Shown here one piece after another: positions 4,857 through 12,250 of a stretch of 12,482 bases of DNA; the first letter of the stretch is position 1, and each line of letters begins with the position of its first letter. Under the pieces are notes generated by a model. That model made no database searches, was not told where the DNA came from, and saw nothing but the letters and a program-made list of their open reading frames with translations. The position numbers were made by a program, and so were the translations under genes. The stretch is from positions 1 to 12,482 of the forward strand of contig JACQZL010000295.1 in assembly GCA_016213865.1 (NCBI GenBank), in the 5' to 3' direction. Origin of the DNA: Candidatus Rifleibacteriota bacterium (GTDB taxonomy: Bacteria > UBP17 > UBA6191 > JACPRK01).

Positions 4857-7265
4857 TCAACGCGCCTGTTCCAGCGCGGCATCGGTCACGAGAACTCGAT
4901 TCGAACGGGCCGGCAGAAAGACGGCGAGGCGGATTGGTCGCGCCGGTCCGGCCCAAAAGAACTCCCGGACCAGGGTCTCGCAGCGCCCGTTGCCGGGCAG
5001 CTCGGCAGCCAGGTCCAGTCCGGCCGTGCGACAGCTCTGGTCCATGAGCTTCGCGATGACCACCGCCGGGTGCTCCGTCCAGACCGATAACCGCAGGCGC
5101 CATGATGGAGGTCTCGCCCGATCCGAGGCTGGGGGCGGCGGCCCGGCCGCCGGCGGGAGAAAGAGCGGCGTGCGCACGTGGAAGTAGTGGTTCAGCAGGG
5201 TCTCGGTGCGGAACGGAACGTGGTGCAGCACGAAAGCTGCCCGGGCCCCCGCGGGCAGCGTGGCGAGCTCGATGGTATCCCGGGAGGGCTCGACCATCGC
5301 CCCGGCCGCTTCGAACGCCGGCAATTGCACCGGCTGCCAGGACCGGACGTCCCGGGCCAGGGCTGCCGGCGGCCTCGGTCCTGACGATTCCTTTGGCGGA
5401 CAGACCCACACAGGGCTGGCCCAGGCGCAGCCTCCGTCGGCCTGAAAGGCCCGCAGGTAATAGAAGGTCTCGCGGACAGGGGGCGCATCGCGCCACCGGA
5501 GGTGGGCGTCTTCGCCGCTCGCGACCCGGACGGTGTGGACGGGCTCCAGTGGGATCGGGTCGCCCTTACGGCCTCGGATGACCTCCAGCCGTTCGAGCGG
5601 GACCGTGCCGTGGACCGCGGCCTCCACGGCAACGGGCCCCGTCACCGTAACGGATTCGCCCTGCGGGCGTCCCGCGACCCGGAAGTCGACGACCATGCGC
5701 TGGCCTGTTGTGGCCCACGTACGTCGCTTTCGGAGAGCGTCCCAAAGCTCCTCGCGTGTGAGGGCCGGTGCCCAGACGCCCGTCAGGCCTCCGGTGCGCC
5801 CAGCCAGGCCGCAGTGGCTGTCGCTTCCGCCCGTGAACCCCAGGTGATATCCCATGGTCAGGCCGTGCTGAACGCCGTTCGGGTTGGTCTCGGTCTCCAG
5901 GACGTCCCGGGCCCATAACCCGTAGATTTCGACCAGGCGCTCCCGCTCAGGGTCATGACGGCTCCAGTCGTAGTGGTGGTGGTCGCGAAGCTCCGGGCTG
6001 GGGTTGTGGGGAATCGCCATCCCCCCTTGGCCGGCGATCGACAGCCACAGACCTTCCGGCGTGTTCGAGGGGATGCGATCCCAGCGATACGGCCGTCCCG
6101 TGAAGCCGGGAGCGACGACCGACCGGTGGCCCCAGGTGTAGGGCGGAGTCCACTCGAAGCCGAGGAACGGGACGAACCGCCCCGGGGAGTCGAAGCGGCG
6201 CACCATGGCCTCGGTCAAGGCCCACCGGTCCTCGGTCAGGTCCTGGTCGTGGTCGGTCTTGCTGGCGAAATCGAGGGCGGCGACATCCCGCGCTTGCCGG
6301 TAGACGTCCTCGAAGCTGCCATAGGCATCGCGTGAGGCCTGCCCGGAGTGGATGTGCAAGTCGCCGAACCAGGCTCGGCGGCCGTCGCCAGGCACGACGA
6401 CCGGGTTGCTGCGACCCGCCAGACCACCGGCCGCCGTCGCTTCGAGTCGGCAGGTGCCGGCGGCGGGGTACTCCAGGCCATCGGCCACGGCCACGCCCCC
6501 CGCCGTCACCGCGAGCGTGCGAGGCAGGCCCGCGACCTTGGGACAGACCAGTCGCACCGTGAGCGGCAGCGGCGGCACGGCCGGGTTTCCAAACCGGTCG
6601 ACAGGGAGGACCCGGACCGAGCCTCTGGTTCCGGGACCCGACGGCGCACGCGCAGTGACCCTCAACGAGGCTGGCGGACCGGAGAGGACGGGAGGACGGC
6701 ACTCCGCCAGGAACTGCCCGGGCGAGCCGTCGCGGGCAATCGCCCAGAGCTGGAACGGCTGGTAGCCCGTAACTGCCGGTGAGACCGCCAGTGAGAGGGC
6801 CCGGGCTTCGCCACCCGGACCGTCTCCGTAAACGGCCTCCAGGCGCTCCCCGGGAAAGAGGGGCCGACTGGGCACCAGGTCGAAGAAGTAAGGCGCGTCC
6901 TTGGCCAACAGCCTTCCGGCTGCCCCGCTCGGGACCTCCAGGACGGTCCCCGCGGGTGCCGCCAGCAGACGAGTGAAGCCGGGTCGACCCGGAGACGTCG
7001 TCTGGGGCGGCACCGGCATGGGGAATCCGTGATAGTGCGGGAGGCTCACCCGCAGCGACTCGCCGGGCCCCGGATAGGCCCGCTGAACCTCCAGGTTCAC
7101 AACCAGGCGAAAGGGCCCGCCCACCCGGAGGCTGCCTGAAGGAACCCCGGCCTCGAGCGATTCGACCCGCAGAGTGGCCCTGCAAGGAGGCGCATCGGAG
7201 GCCGCCAGGCGAGCGACGGTCAGGGCGAGCGCCAGGGCCGAGGAGGCGAGGTTATGTGGTGGCAT
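4857..7265 (-). CDS. Exported PHP/DUF3604-type metal-dependent protein
   Basis: The product has 802 residues from ATG at 7265. Residues about 5-22 form a signal peptide (ASSALALALTVARLAAS). Residues 25-295 look like beta-rich, immunoglobulin-like regions. Residues 298-535 are a PHP-like metallohydrolase core of DUF3604 type: GDLHIHS (His304, His306), KTDHD (Asp338, His339, Asp340), GFEW (Glu371), WGH (His380), IPHN (His420) and SDSH (Asp482, His484). All metal-ligand positions expected of a PHP core appear intact. Residues 540-802 are further beta-rich sequence without a motif I recognise. PHP enzymes hydrolyse phosphoesters; the substrate of exported DUF3604 proteins is not established. No Shine-Dalgarno is visible because an octamer repeat occupies the leader. 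It follows the GT-C/propeller gene by 323 bp on the same strand. Part of the family call is inference. Confidence 0.82.
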   Translation of the reverse strand: MPPHNLASSALALALTVARLAASDAPPCRATLRVESLEAGVPSGSLRVGGPFRLVVNLEVQRAYPGPGESLRVSLPHYHGFPMPVPPQTTSPGRPGFTRLLAAPAGTVLEVPSGAAGRLLAKDAPYFFDLVPSRPLFPGERLEAVYGDGPGGEARALSLAVSPAVTGYQPFQLWAIARDGSPGQFLAECRPPVLSGPPASLRVTARAPSGPGTRGSVRVLPVDRFGNPAVPPLPLTVRLVCPKVAGLPRTLAVTAGGVAVADGLEYPAAGTCRLEATAAGGLAGRSNPVVVPGDGRRAWFGDLHIHSGQASRDAYGSFEDVYRQARDVAALDFASKTDHDQDLTEDRWALTEAMVRRFDSPGRFVPFLGFEWTPPYTWGHRSVVAPGFTGRPYRWDRIPSNTPEGLWLSIAGQGGMAIPHNPSPELRDHHHYDWSRHDPERERLVEIYGLWARDVLETETNPNGVQHGLTMGYHLGFTGGSDSHCGLAGRTGGLTGVWAPALTREELWDALRKRRTWATTGQRMVVDFRVAGRPQGESVTVTGPVAVEAAVHGTVPLERLEVIRGRKGDPIPLEPVHTVRVASGEDAHLRWRDAPPVRETFYYLRAFQADGGCAWASPVWVCPPKESSGPRPPAALARDVRSWQPVQLPAFEAAGAMVEPSRDTIELATLPAGARAAFVLHHVPFRTETLLNHYFHVRTPLFLPPAAGPPPPASDRARPPSWRLRLSVWTEHPAVVIAKLMDQSCRTAGLDLAAELPGNGRCETLVREFFWAGPARPIRLAVFLPARSNRVLVTDAALEQAR

Positions 7266-7269
7266 GGGT

Positions 7270-7325
7270 GGGTGGCTGGGTGGCCGGGTGGCTGCAAGGC
7301 TGCAAGGCTGCGGGGCTGCGGGGCT
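7270..7325. repeat. Seven-unit octanucleotide tandem repeat
   Basis: Seven consecutive 8-bp units end in GGCT or GGCC: GGGTGGCT, GGGTGGCC, GGGTGGCT, GCAAGGCT twice, then GCGGGGCT twice. The array ends 4 nt before the ATG of the PHP-domain gene, so it forms that gene's immediate leader and replaces a normal ribosome site. In the gene's reading frame it stays open back to a GTG at 7376. Eight is not a multiple of three, so unit gain or loss would shift any upstream-initiated frame. It also changes leader length and spacing. Confidence 0.85.
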
Positions 7326-7369
7326 GTGACGATTCGAGGGGACACCTGTCTGCCCCTGTACCGGCCCCC

Positions 7370-7578
7370 CTAACACCTAACACTACAACGCACCTTGTCC
7401 CGGAGATACGTGCTCCTGGAAACCAGGGCAGCGCGAGGGTAGAAGCGGCATCTTGCCGCTTCCACGTCGCCGGACTCTCGAACGGAGATAGCTCCGCCAG
7501 CGAAGCGGCTGGAAGCCGCTTCTACCTTCGAGGTCCGGAGCGAACCTACTTGTAGTGCTAACACCTGACACCCGACAC
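7370..7578. repeat. Heptamer tandem repeats flanking a REP pair
   Basis: CTAACAC occurs twice in tandem at 7370-7383. CTAACAC, CTGACAC and CCGACAC occur in tandem at 7558-7578. The two blocks are direct repeats (13 of 14 identical over 7370-7383 versus 7558-7571). Just inside them lies an inverted repeat: TAACACTACAA (7378-7388) against TTGTAGTGCTA (7550-7560), with 10 of 11 matching. The enclosed segment of about 175 bp contains the twin REP-like element. This may be a non-autonomous insertion with duplicated or recruited flanks, or simply stacked low-complexity repeats. Confidence 0.6.
7439..7525. repeat. Twin REP-like palindrome, family C
   Basis: The left unit has foot GTAG at 7439-7442 and a 9-bp stem GAAGCGGCA / TGCCGCTTC (7442-7450 with 7454-7462), loop TCT. 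The right unit lies on the minus strand: foot GTAG at 7525-7522, stem GAAGCGGCT / AGCCGCTTC, loop TCC (7513-7511). The closing pair is A-T in the left unit and T-A in the right, a compensated change. The spacer is 39 nt. The same pair recurs at 12303-12393 and its right unit recurs alone at 305-328, while spacers are unrelated, so the hairpins and not the spacer are conserved. Confidence 0.75.
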
Positions 7579-7588
7579 GTGCCCCGGC

Positions 7589-10474
7589 TCACTGCAGGCA
7601 GACCTGCTGCAAGTGCCCGTCCAGCAGGACGTAGACGGTGCCGTCCTGTGCCGCATCGAGATCGCCCGGACGTTCCTCCCGGTGCGCTTTGCCACGGGTG
7701 TCGTGAACGGCCGGCGACACGACGTGCCGGAGCGGCGTCAACAGCTTGCCCTCCGGCGAGAAGACCAGCAGATCGCCCTGTTCCGGGAGGAGCACCCAGA
7801 GCCGGCCGCGGTTGTCGGCGCGGACACGGCTGGCAGGCGTCAGTTCGCCCACTCGCCACCGGTTTAGCTCCTTGCCGAAGGAGTCGAAGACGCGAATCCT
7901 GGCGTGGAAGGGATCGAGCGCGACCAGCTCGCCGTCGGCTCCCACGGTCAGGTCGGCAGGCGTCCGCAGCTGCCAGCGCCTCAACAGGCGGCCGGACCAA
8001 TCGACCACCTGGACGCCGTCTCCGGACCCGACGGCCAGGTTTCCGCCGTCGGACCATCGAGCCAGCGAGACCGGGGCGCTCAGGGTGGGGCTCGCCGGCC
8101 AGGAGCGGCGATCCGGAGAATCGGCTGCCAGGTAAACGAGCCGCTTCTGGTTGGCCACCGGCAGGATGAGGTGGTGTCCGTCGGCCTCGAGCGCGGTGGG
8201 GGGTTTGGCCGACTCGAGCTCCAACTGGGTCCGATAGGTCGACACGGCGCTGTCGGGCGCCGACGGATGGGGCTGCCCCTCCATCGAGTAGCGCCAGAGG
8301 GGACAGGGCAACCACCTGTGGACCCAGTATGCGCTGTCCTCGAGCAGCAGCGCGGACTCGAAGGTGTTACCTCTGGGGGCCGGCAACACCATGTCGTTCA
8401 TCGTCAGGATCTCGGCCGTGGAGCGTACCGAGACCATCGGACTGCTGTCGAGCGGAGCTTCCCAGTAGGCCTTTCGGATGGCCGTCGGGGGCACGGGCCA
8501 CCACTGGCCCTCGGGCTGGTCTCCACGGGACCACGCGATGAGAGGCGCCGTCGTGGGCTCGTCGACGATCACGGCCGCGGCGATCGGGCAGTAGCCCTCC
8601 AGAAACCAGCCGGCGGTTTCTACGAAGCCGGGTCCCGTCAGGACAGGCGCCCTGCCGACCCGGAGGGAAACGGGCGTTCCGGGCGAGTGGACTCGAAAGG
8701 CGTAGAGGTCGGCCGCCGGGATCTTGACCATCCCCTTCCACCACCAGACGGCGGGCCCCGGATCCGTCGGCTCGGTGCGCTCCGGCCCCATCCATCCCTG
8801 CTGGTTCTCGACGGCGAAGAACGGCATGAAGAAGACAGCGAGCGGGGTTCCGCCCAGCGAGAGCTTGACCTCTCCGCCCGCCGCGAACATGTCCGCCAGG
8901 GCACGTCGCATCTCGACCGAGCTGATGAGGACGGCCGGCGGCCGGGTCATTGGATGGTGGGGCATCCAGATGCCCGGCGTCAGCGGCTCCAATCCGTAGG
9001 CCCACTCCAGGTACTTGCAGGCCCTCGCATCTAGCTGGAAGGCCTGCTCGGTCCGAAAATGGGCAGGCGAGTAATGGACGGTAAACCACGGAGTGAGCCG
9101 GGAGGCCTCTCGTACCGGCGCGACCAGAGCGTCGACCGGCACGGGCAGCGCGATCGGGCCCTGGTCGAGCCAACTCCAGGGCGACGTTGCGAGTACCAGC
9201 GCCCCCGGAAGGACGCAGGCGCGCAGCCGCGCCTCCTCGGGCAGGGCCTCGCGCAGGGCGGACAACCCCAGCCCCGCGGCCACGAACATCAGCGGCAGGA
9301 CGGCCCCCAGGCTCTGCAGTCCCACCGGGTCCGAGCGGGAGGCGGCGGCAGGCGCCAATCCCCCGACCAGGAACGCCGCCCCGAGCATGCCGGCCCATCT
9401 GACGCGAGTGCGGCAAGGGCAAAAGAGGCCCACCACGGCCACAAGAGGCACCACGAAAGGCAGAATGGGCCCCTGGAAGCTGGCCACGGGAAGCAGCCCC
9501 AGCAGGCAGCCGCCCGCGAGGAGCAGGTTTCCCCAGGCGACGACGATCAGGACCATCCAGGGATCGGTCGCCAACGTCGTCAGGGCCGTCTGACCCAGTT
9601 GGGAGTCGGGCAGGATGCCCAAGGGCACCCCGACGCGGTCCCAGGCGACGAGGACGAATCCCGCGGCCGCCGGGATGGTGGCGCGCCACAACCCGGACCA
9701 GCGCTCCCTCCGACCGCAAACGAGCAAGGCCGCCCCGGCACACGCCAGGGCCGCGGGCAAGGCGCCGAATCCGACCCAGAGGCGCACGCCGAGCCCCAGG
9801 AGGCCGCCAGCCCCGGCGAGCAGCGCCCATCGGCGCCCTCGCGAGGCCGACCGGAACGCCAGCACGAACAGAAGGAACGCCGTGAGCGGGAGGAGCGAGA
9901 AATCGACCGCCTGGAGCGCCAACCTCGACTGGCGGACGAAGACAGGCGCCATGGCTGCGAGCCCCGCGCCCCCGAGGGCCGCGATCGGCCCGTCAAGGAC
10001 TCGCAGCAGGACGTAGAGCACACCGACCAACCCCAGCCCGCAGAGCGCATTCGCCAGCCGCAAAGTGCCAAGCCCTCGAGGTGGCGGCCAGGATCCGGCC
10101 GCCTCGACGCCAGTCGCGGGGTTGACCGCTTCACGTAGCCGCACCAGCCAGGCCGCGAGCCGCGTGGAACCGCTCGCCCACGACTCGAAGTAGGGCTCGA
10201 CCCGGTCCAGATGGCGTGGATCGGGATTGCACAGGTCCTGAACAGTCGAGGCGACCACGAACTCGTCGCTCTCGGCCCCGGCCGGACAGTCTTCCAGGTA
10301 TGGCAACCGGATCGCCGCCGCGGCCACCAGGAGAGCGATCAAGCAGGCCAGCTCGCGACGGGTGAAAGCGGAGGTCCCCGGGGACGTGCGCGCCGGTCCC
10401 AGCCTGAGCGCCAGGTCCATGGCGGCAACCAGCAGCGCCAGTTGAATCAGCAGGAGACCGACGGGGACGGACAT
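7589..10474 (-). CDS. GT-C-like membrane glycosyltransferase fused to PA14-like region and beta-propeller
   Basis: This 961-residue polytopic membrane protein has a hydrophobic N-terminal part (about 4-430, ten or more membrane segments). Its first large outer loop after the second helix contains AGAESDEF (65-72); acidic residues there are typical of GT-C (PMT/ArnT-like) enzymes that use polyprenyl-linked sugars. Residues 575-650 (WWWKGMVKIPAADLYAFRVHS and onward) resemble a degenerate PA14 domain, which often binds glycans. Residues about 745-960 look like NHL/SMP30-type propeller blades, for example DLTVGADGELVALDP and ADNRGRLWVLLPEQGDLLVF. The C-terminal half would face outward. It starts at ATG with a poor ribosome site, 13 bp after the metalloprotease gene, so translation is probably coupled. 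The protein as a whole is not a family I can name; glycosyltransferase activity is inference from fold-level features. Confidence 0.72.
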   Translation of the reverse strand: MSVPVGLLLIQLALLVAAMDLALRLGPARTSPGTSAFTRRELACLIALLVAAAAIRLPYLEDCPAGAESDEFVVASTVQDLCNPDPRHLDRVEPYFESWASGSTRLAAWLVRLREAVNPATGVEAAGSWPPPRGLGTLRLANALCGLGLVGVLYVLLRVLDGPIAALGGAGLAAMAPVFVRQSRLALQAVDFSLLPLTAFLLFVLAFRSASRGRRWALLAGAGGLLGLGVRLWVGFGALPAALACAGAALLVCGRRERWSGLWRATIPAAAGFVLVAWDRVGVPLGILPDSQLGQTALTTLATDPWMVLIVVAWGNLLLAGGCLLGLLPVASFQGPILPFVVPLVAVVGLFCPCRTRVRWAGMLGAAFLVGGLAPAAASRSDPVGLQSLGAVLPLMFVAAGLGLSALREALPEEARLRACVLPGALVLATSPWSWLDQGPIALPVPVDALVAPVREASRLTPWFTVHYSPAHFRTEQAFQLDARACKYLEWAYGLEPLTPGIWMPHHPMTRPPAVLISSVEMRRALADMFAAGGEVKLSLGGTPLAVFFMPFFAVENQQGWMGPERTEPTDPGPAVWWWKGMVKIPAADLYAFRVHSPGTPVSLRVGRAPVLTGPGFVETAGWFLEGYCPIAAAVIVDEPTTAPLIAWSRGDQPEGQWWPVPPTAIRKAYWEAPLDSSPMVSVRSTAEILTMNDMVLPAPRGNTFESALLLEDSAYWVHRWLPCPLWRYSMEGQPHPSAPDSAVSTYRTQLELESAKPPTALEADGHHLILPVANQKRLVYLAADSPDRRSWPASPTLSAPVSLARWSDGGNLAVGSGDGVQVVDWSGRLLRRWQLRTPADLTVGADGELVALDPFHARIRVFDSFGKELNRWRVGELTPASRVRADNRGRLWVLLPEQGDLLVFSPEGKLLTPLRHVVSPAVHDTRGKAHREERPGDLDAAQDGTVYVLLDGHLQQVCLQ

Positions 10475-10487
10475 GCCGCCCGCCAGT

Positions 10488-12134
10488 CTAGCGCGCCGCG
10501 GGGGTGGAGCGCTCGCGCGACCAGCGAAGCAGGCGTCCTTTGAGGATCCGGTCAGGACACTGCTTCACATACGCGGCGACGCTCTCGGGGACCGGCCGGT
10601 TGGTCAGCCAGTTCTGGAAGACCACGCGTGCGTCCTGGACCGCAGGGACTTTCTCGGACCCTATGAAGGGTGCCAGGGCCTCGACCGAGCCAAACAGCCC
10701 GCCCGCCGACGAATCTCGATGTTGCGTGACCTTCTGGGCCATCACGAGGGCATCGGCCGTGGCGATGCGGAGCTCCTTGAAGAACGCGGCCAGTTCCTCC
10801 GCAGTGGCCAGGTTGAGCGCCACGCGCGAGAAGCCGCGGTCCAGCCAGAGCGGATCGGGGAGCCGCGGAGCGATCTCGGCCCGGGCGGCGACCTCGTTGA
10901 AGGCGATGGTCTTCCACTCTTCGTACGCCTTGCGAGCGGCCTGCGTCTCGGCTGCCAGCTCCTGCGCCGTCTCGTCCTTTCGCTGGTAGCGGTGTTGGGC
11001 CCAGGCAGCCGTGCGGTAGGCCTTGTAGAGCTCGCCACCCCGGGGGCTGTGCAAGGTCCATTTGGTCCACTCGTAGAGCATGCGGATGACCGCACTCCGA
11101 TGCGCCGGGAACTCCCTGGCGACGGCAGACATGAACTGGCCGACGTCCTGGGGCCGGTACCTGGCGAGGACCCGGGCGACCTTCTGGAAGCCAACGGTCG
11201 GGTCCTTCTCGCAGAAATCGGCCTGGGTCATCACCTGGTAGAACTGGTAGCCCACGACGCCCTCGGACGCGATCATCTGCAGGCCGTTGCGAGACTCGCC
11301 GTCGCGGGCGCCCACCTCGTCCCAGATGTAGCCGTCTCGCCGAAGGATGTCCTGCCGGCCCCTGAACATCGAGCGGACGATCGGGTCGGTCGACTTCTCG
11401 CCCCAATCGGCCGCCTTGCCAGCCGCGAGCAGATCGCCGACCACAGCCTCCAGCCCCTCCGCCCAGCCTTCCGACATCGCCATCAGCGGGTCGGTGATGG
11501 TCATCACGTCGTGGCCCGTGTGGGAGACCGACCGGACGGCCAGGTCGAGCTCGGGGCCATACAGATCGCCCATGATCCGATGGCCTATCTCGTGAGCCAG
11601 GGTCATGGGGAGGTACTTTTCGCGAAGCAAGTCCGCGACCGTCAGGACATACGAACCGCCCTCGATGTCGCTGACGATGATGAACCCGCCTGGCTTTTCG
11701 ACCGACCCGTCCGCTCGACGGACCAGGATGCGCCGATTGACGTGAGCGGGCCCGCACGGACCGAAAGCGTCTCCGACGTAGATGTAGAGGGCCCGGGGAC
11801 CCAGGCCCGGCACGCGGGCCTCCGCGGCAATCTGGTGCGAGAGCGAGTAGATCCGGGAGGCGATGGCGAAGGCCGGTGCCGAAGCGAGAGCGGCCCGCAC
11901 CTGGGCTTCGAGCCCCTCGCCGGGAGCCGGTTGTTCGGCGAAGACCAGAAGCTCACGGTCCCCGTCCGACTCGGTGGCATAGCTGCCGGCCGACTCCATG
12001 ACCGGAGCTATGAACACCGCGGGCGCGGGACTGACGGCCGGCGCGGCGACCAGCGCCGCGGCCAGAACGAGGGCCGACAGCAAGGCGACGGCCGCCGGGC
12101 GAAACCTGCGCAGCTCGATGTGGATGATGGGCAT
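10488..12134 (-). CDS. Exported gluzincin-like zinc metalloprotease
   Basis: The product has 548 residues from ATG at 12134. Arg-rich residues 9-12 precede a hydrophobic run (13-33) and an APA-rich region, so a signal peptide or N-terminal anchor is likely. The zinc site is LAHEIGHRIMGD: His181, Glu182, His185. A downstream SEGWAEGLE (221-229) offers Glu222 or Glu226 as third ligand, the usual gluzincin arrangement. SHTGH (204-208) between them is an extra conserved-looking element. The rest (about 300-548) is helical, with a charged stretch near 400-445, and has no motif I know. It is probably periplasmic or secreted; the substrate is unknown. It is first in a pair with the GT-C/propeller gene. 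No Shine-Dalgarno precedes the ATG. The start is chosen for the signal peptide; the frame stays open upstream through repeats but that part lacks protein character. Confidence 0.78.
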   Translation of the reverse strand: MPIIHIELRRFRPAAVALLSALVLAAALVAAPAVSPAPAVFIAPVMESAGSYATESDGDRELLVFAEQPAPGEGLEAQVRAALASAPAFAIASRIYSLSHQIAAEARVPGLGPRALYIYVGDAFGPCGPAHVNRRILVRRADGSVEKPGGFIIVSDIEGGSYVLTVADLLREKYLPMTLAHEIGHRIMGDLYGPELDLAVRSVSHTGHDVMTITDPLMAMSEGWAEGLEAVVGDLLAAGKAADWGEKSTDPIVRSMFRGRQDILRRDGYIWDEVGARDGESRNGLQMIASEGVVGYQFYQVMTQADFCEKDPTVGFQKVARVLARYRPQDVGQFMSAVAREFPAHRSAVIRMLYEWTKWTLHSPRGGELYKAYRTAAWAQHRYQRKDETAQELAAETQAARKAYEEWKTIAFNEVAARAEIAPRLPDPLWLDRGFSRVALNLATAEELAAFFKELRIATADALVMAQKVTQHRDSSAGGLFGSVEALAPFIGSEKVPAVQDARVVFQNWLTNRPVPESVAAYVKQCPDRILKGRLLRWSRERSTPAAR

Positions 12135-12142
12135 GCGTGTAC

Positions 12143-12176
12143 AGGAACAATCAGGCGCGACTGCTCCCGCCTGTTC
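12143..12176. other. Small hairpin in the metalloprotease leader
   Basis: CAGGCG (12152-12157) pairs with CGCCTG (12168-12173). The helix extends by GAACA / TTC across a short bulge. It lies 18 nt before the CAT that marks the metalloprotease start on the minus strand. A leader hairpin could affect translation, but a 6-bp core can arise by chance in this base composition. Confidence 0.25.
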
Positions 12177-12250
12177 TACCGATGGCCGAGCCGAAAGGTT
12201 GCCGAACCGGGTCACGGTCCTGCCTGGTCGCTCTCGCGGGTGCGGGCGCC

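Larger units (their letters stand above)
7266..7588. other. Repeat-filled gap between two large genes
   Basis: These 323 bp lie between the start of the PHP-domain gene and the stop of the GT-C/propeller gene. I find no coding sequence. Contents in plus-strand order are the octamer array (7270-7325), a unique stretch (7326-7369), CTAACAC-type heptamers (7370-7383), a unique stretch (7389-7438), a twin REP-like element (7439-7525), and more heptamers (7558-7578). No convincing promoter or terminator was seen, so it is unclear whether the PHP-domain gene is co-transcribed with the two genes upstream. Confidence 0.7.

Noticed and set aside
4025..4882. Upstream extension of the ArnA-like SDR frame to 4882 (613 residues)
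   Set aside because: The added part has no SDR character, is rich in Arg, Asp, Glu and His as antisense frames are, and overlaps the plus-strand membrane-protein gene and the inverted repeat. The fold begins at MNILVTGG with a strong ribosome site before GTG 4024.
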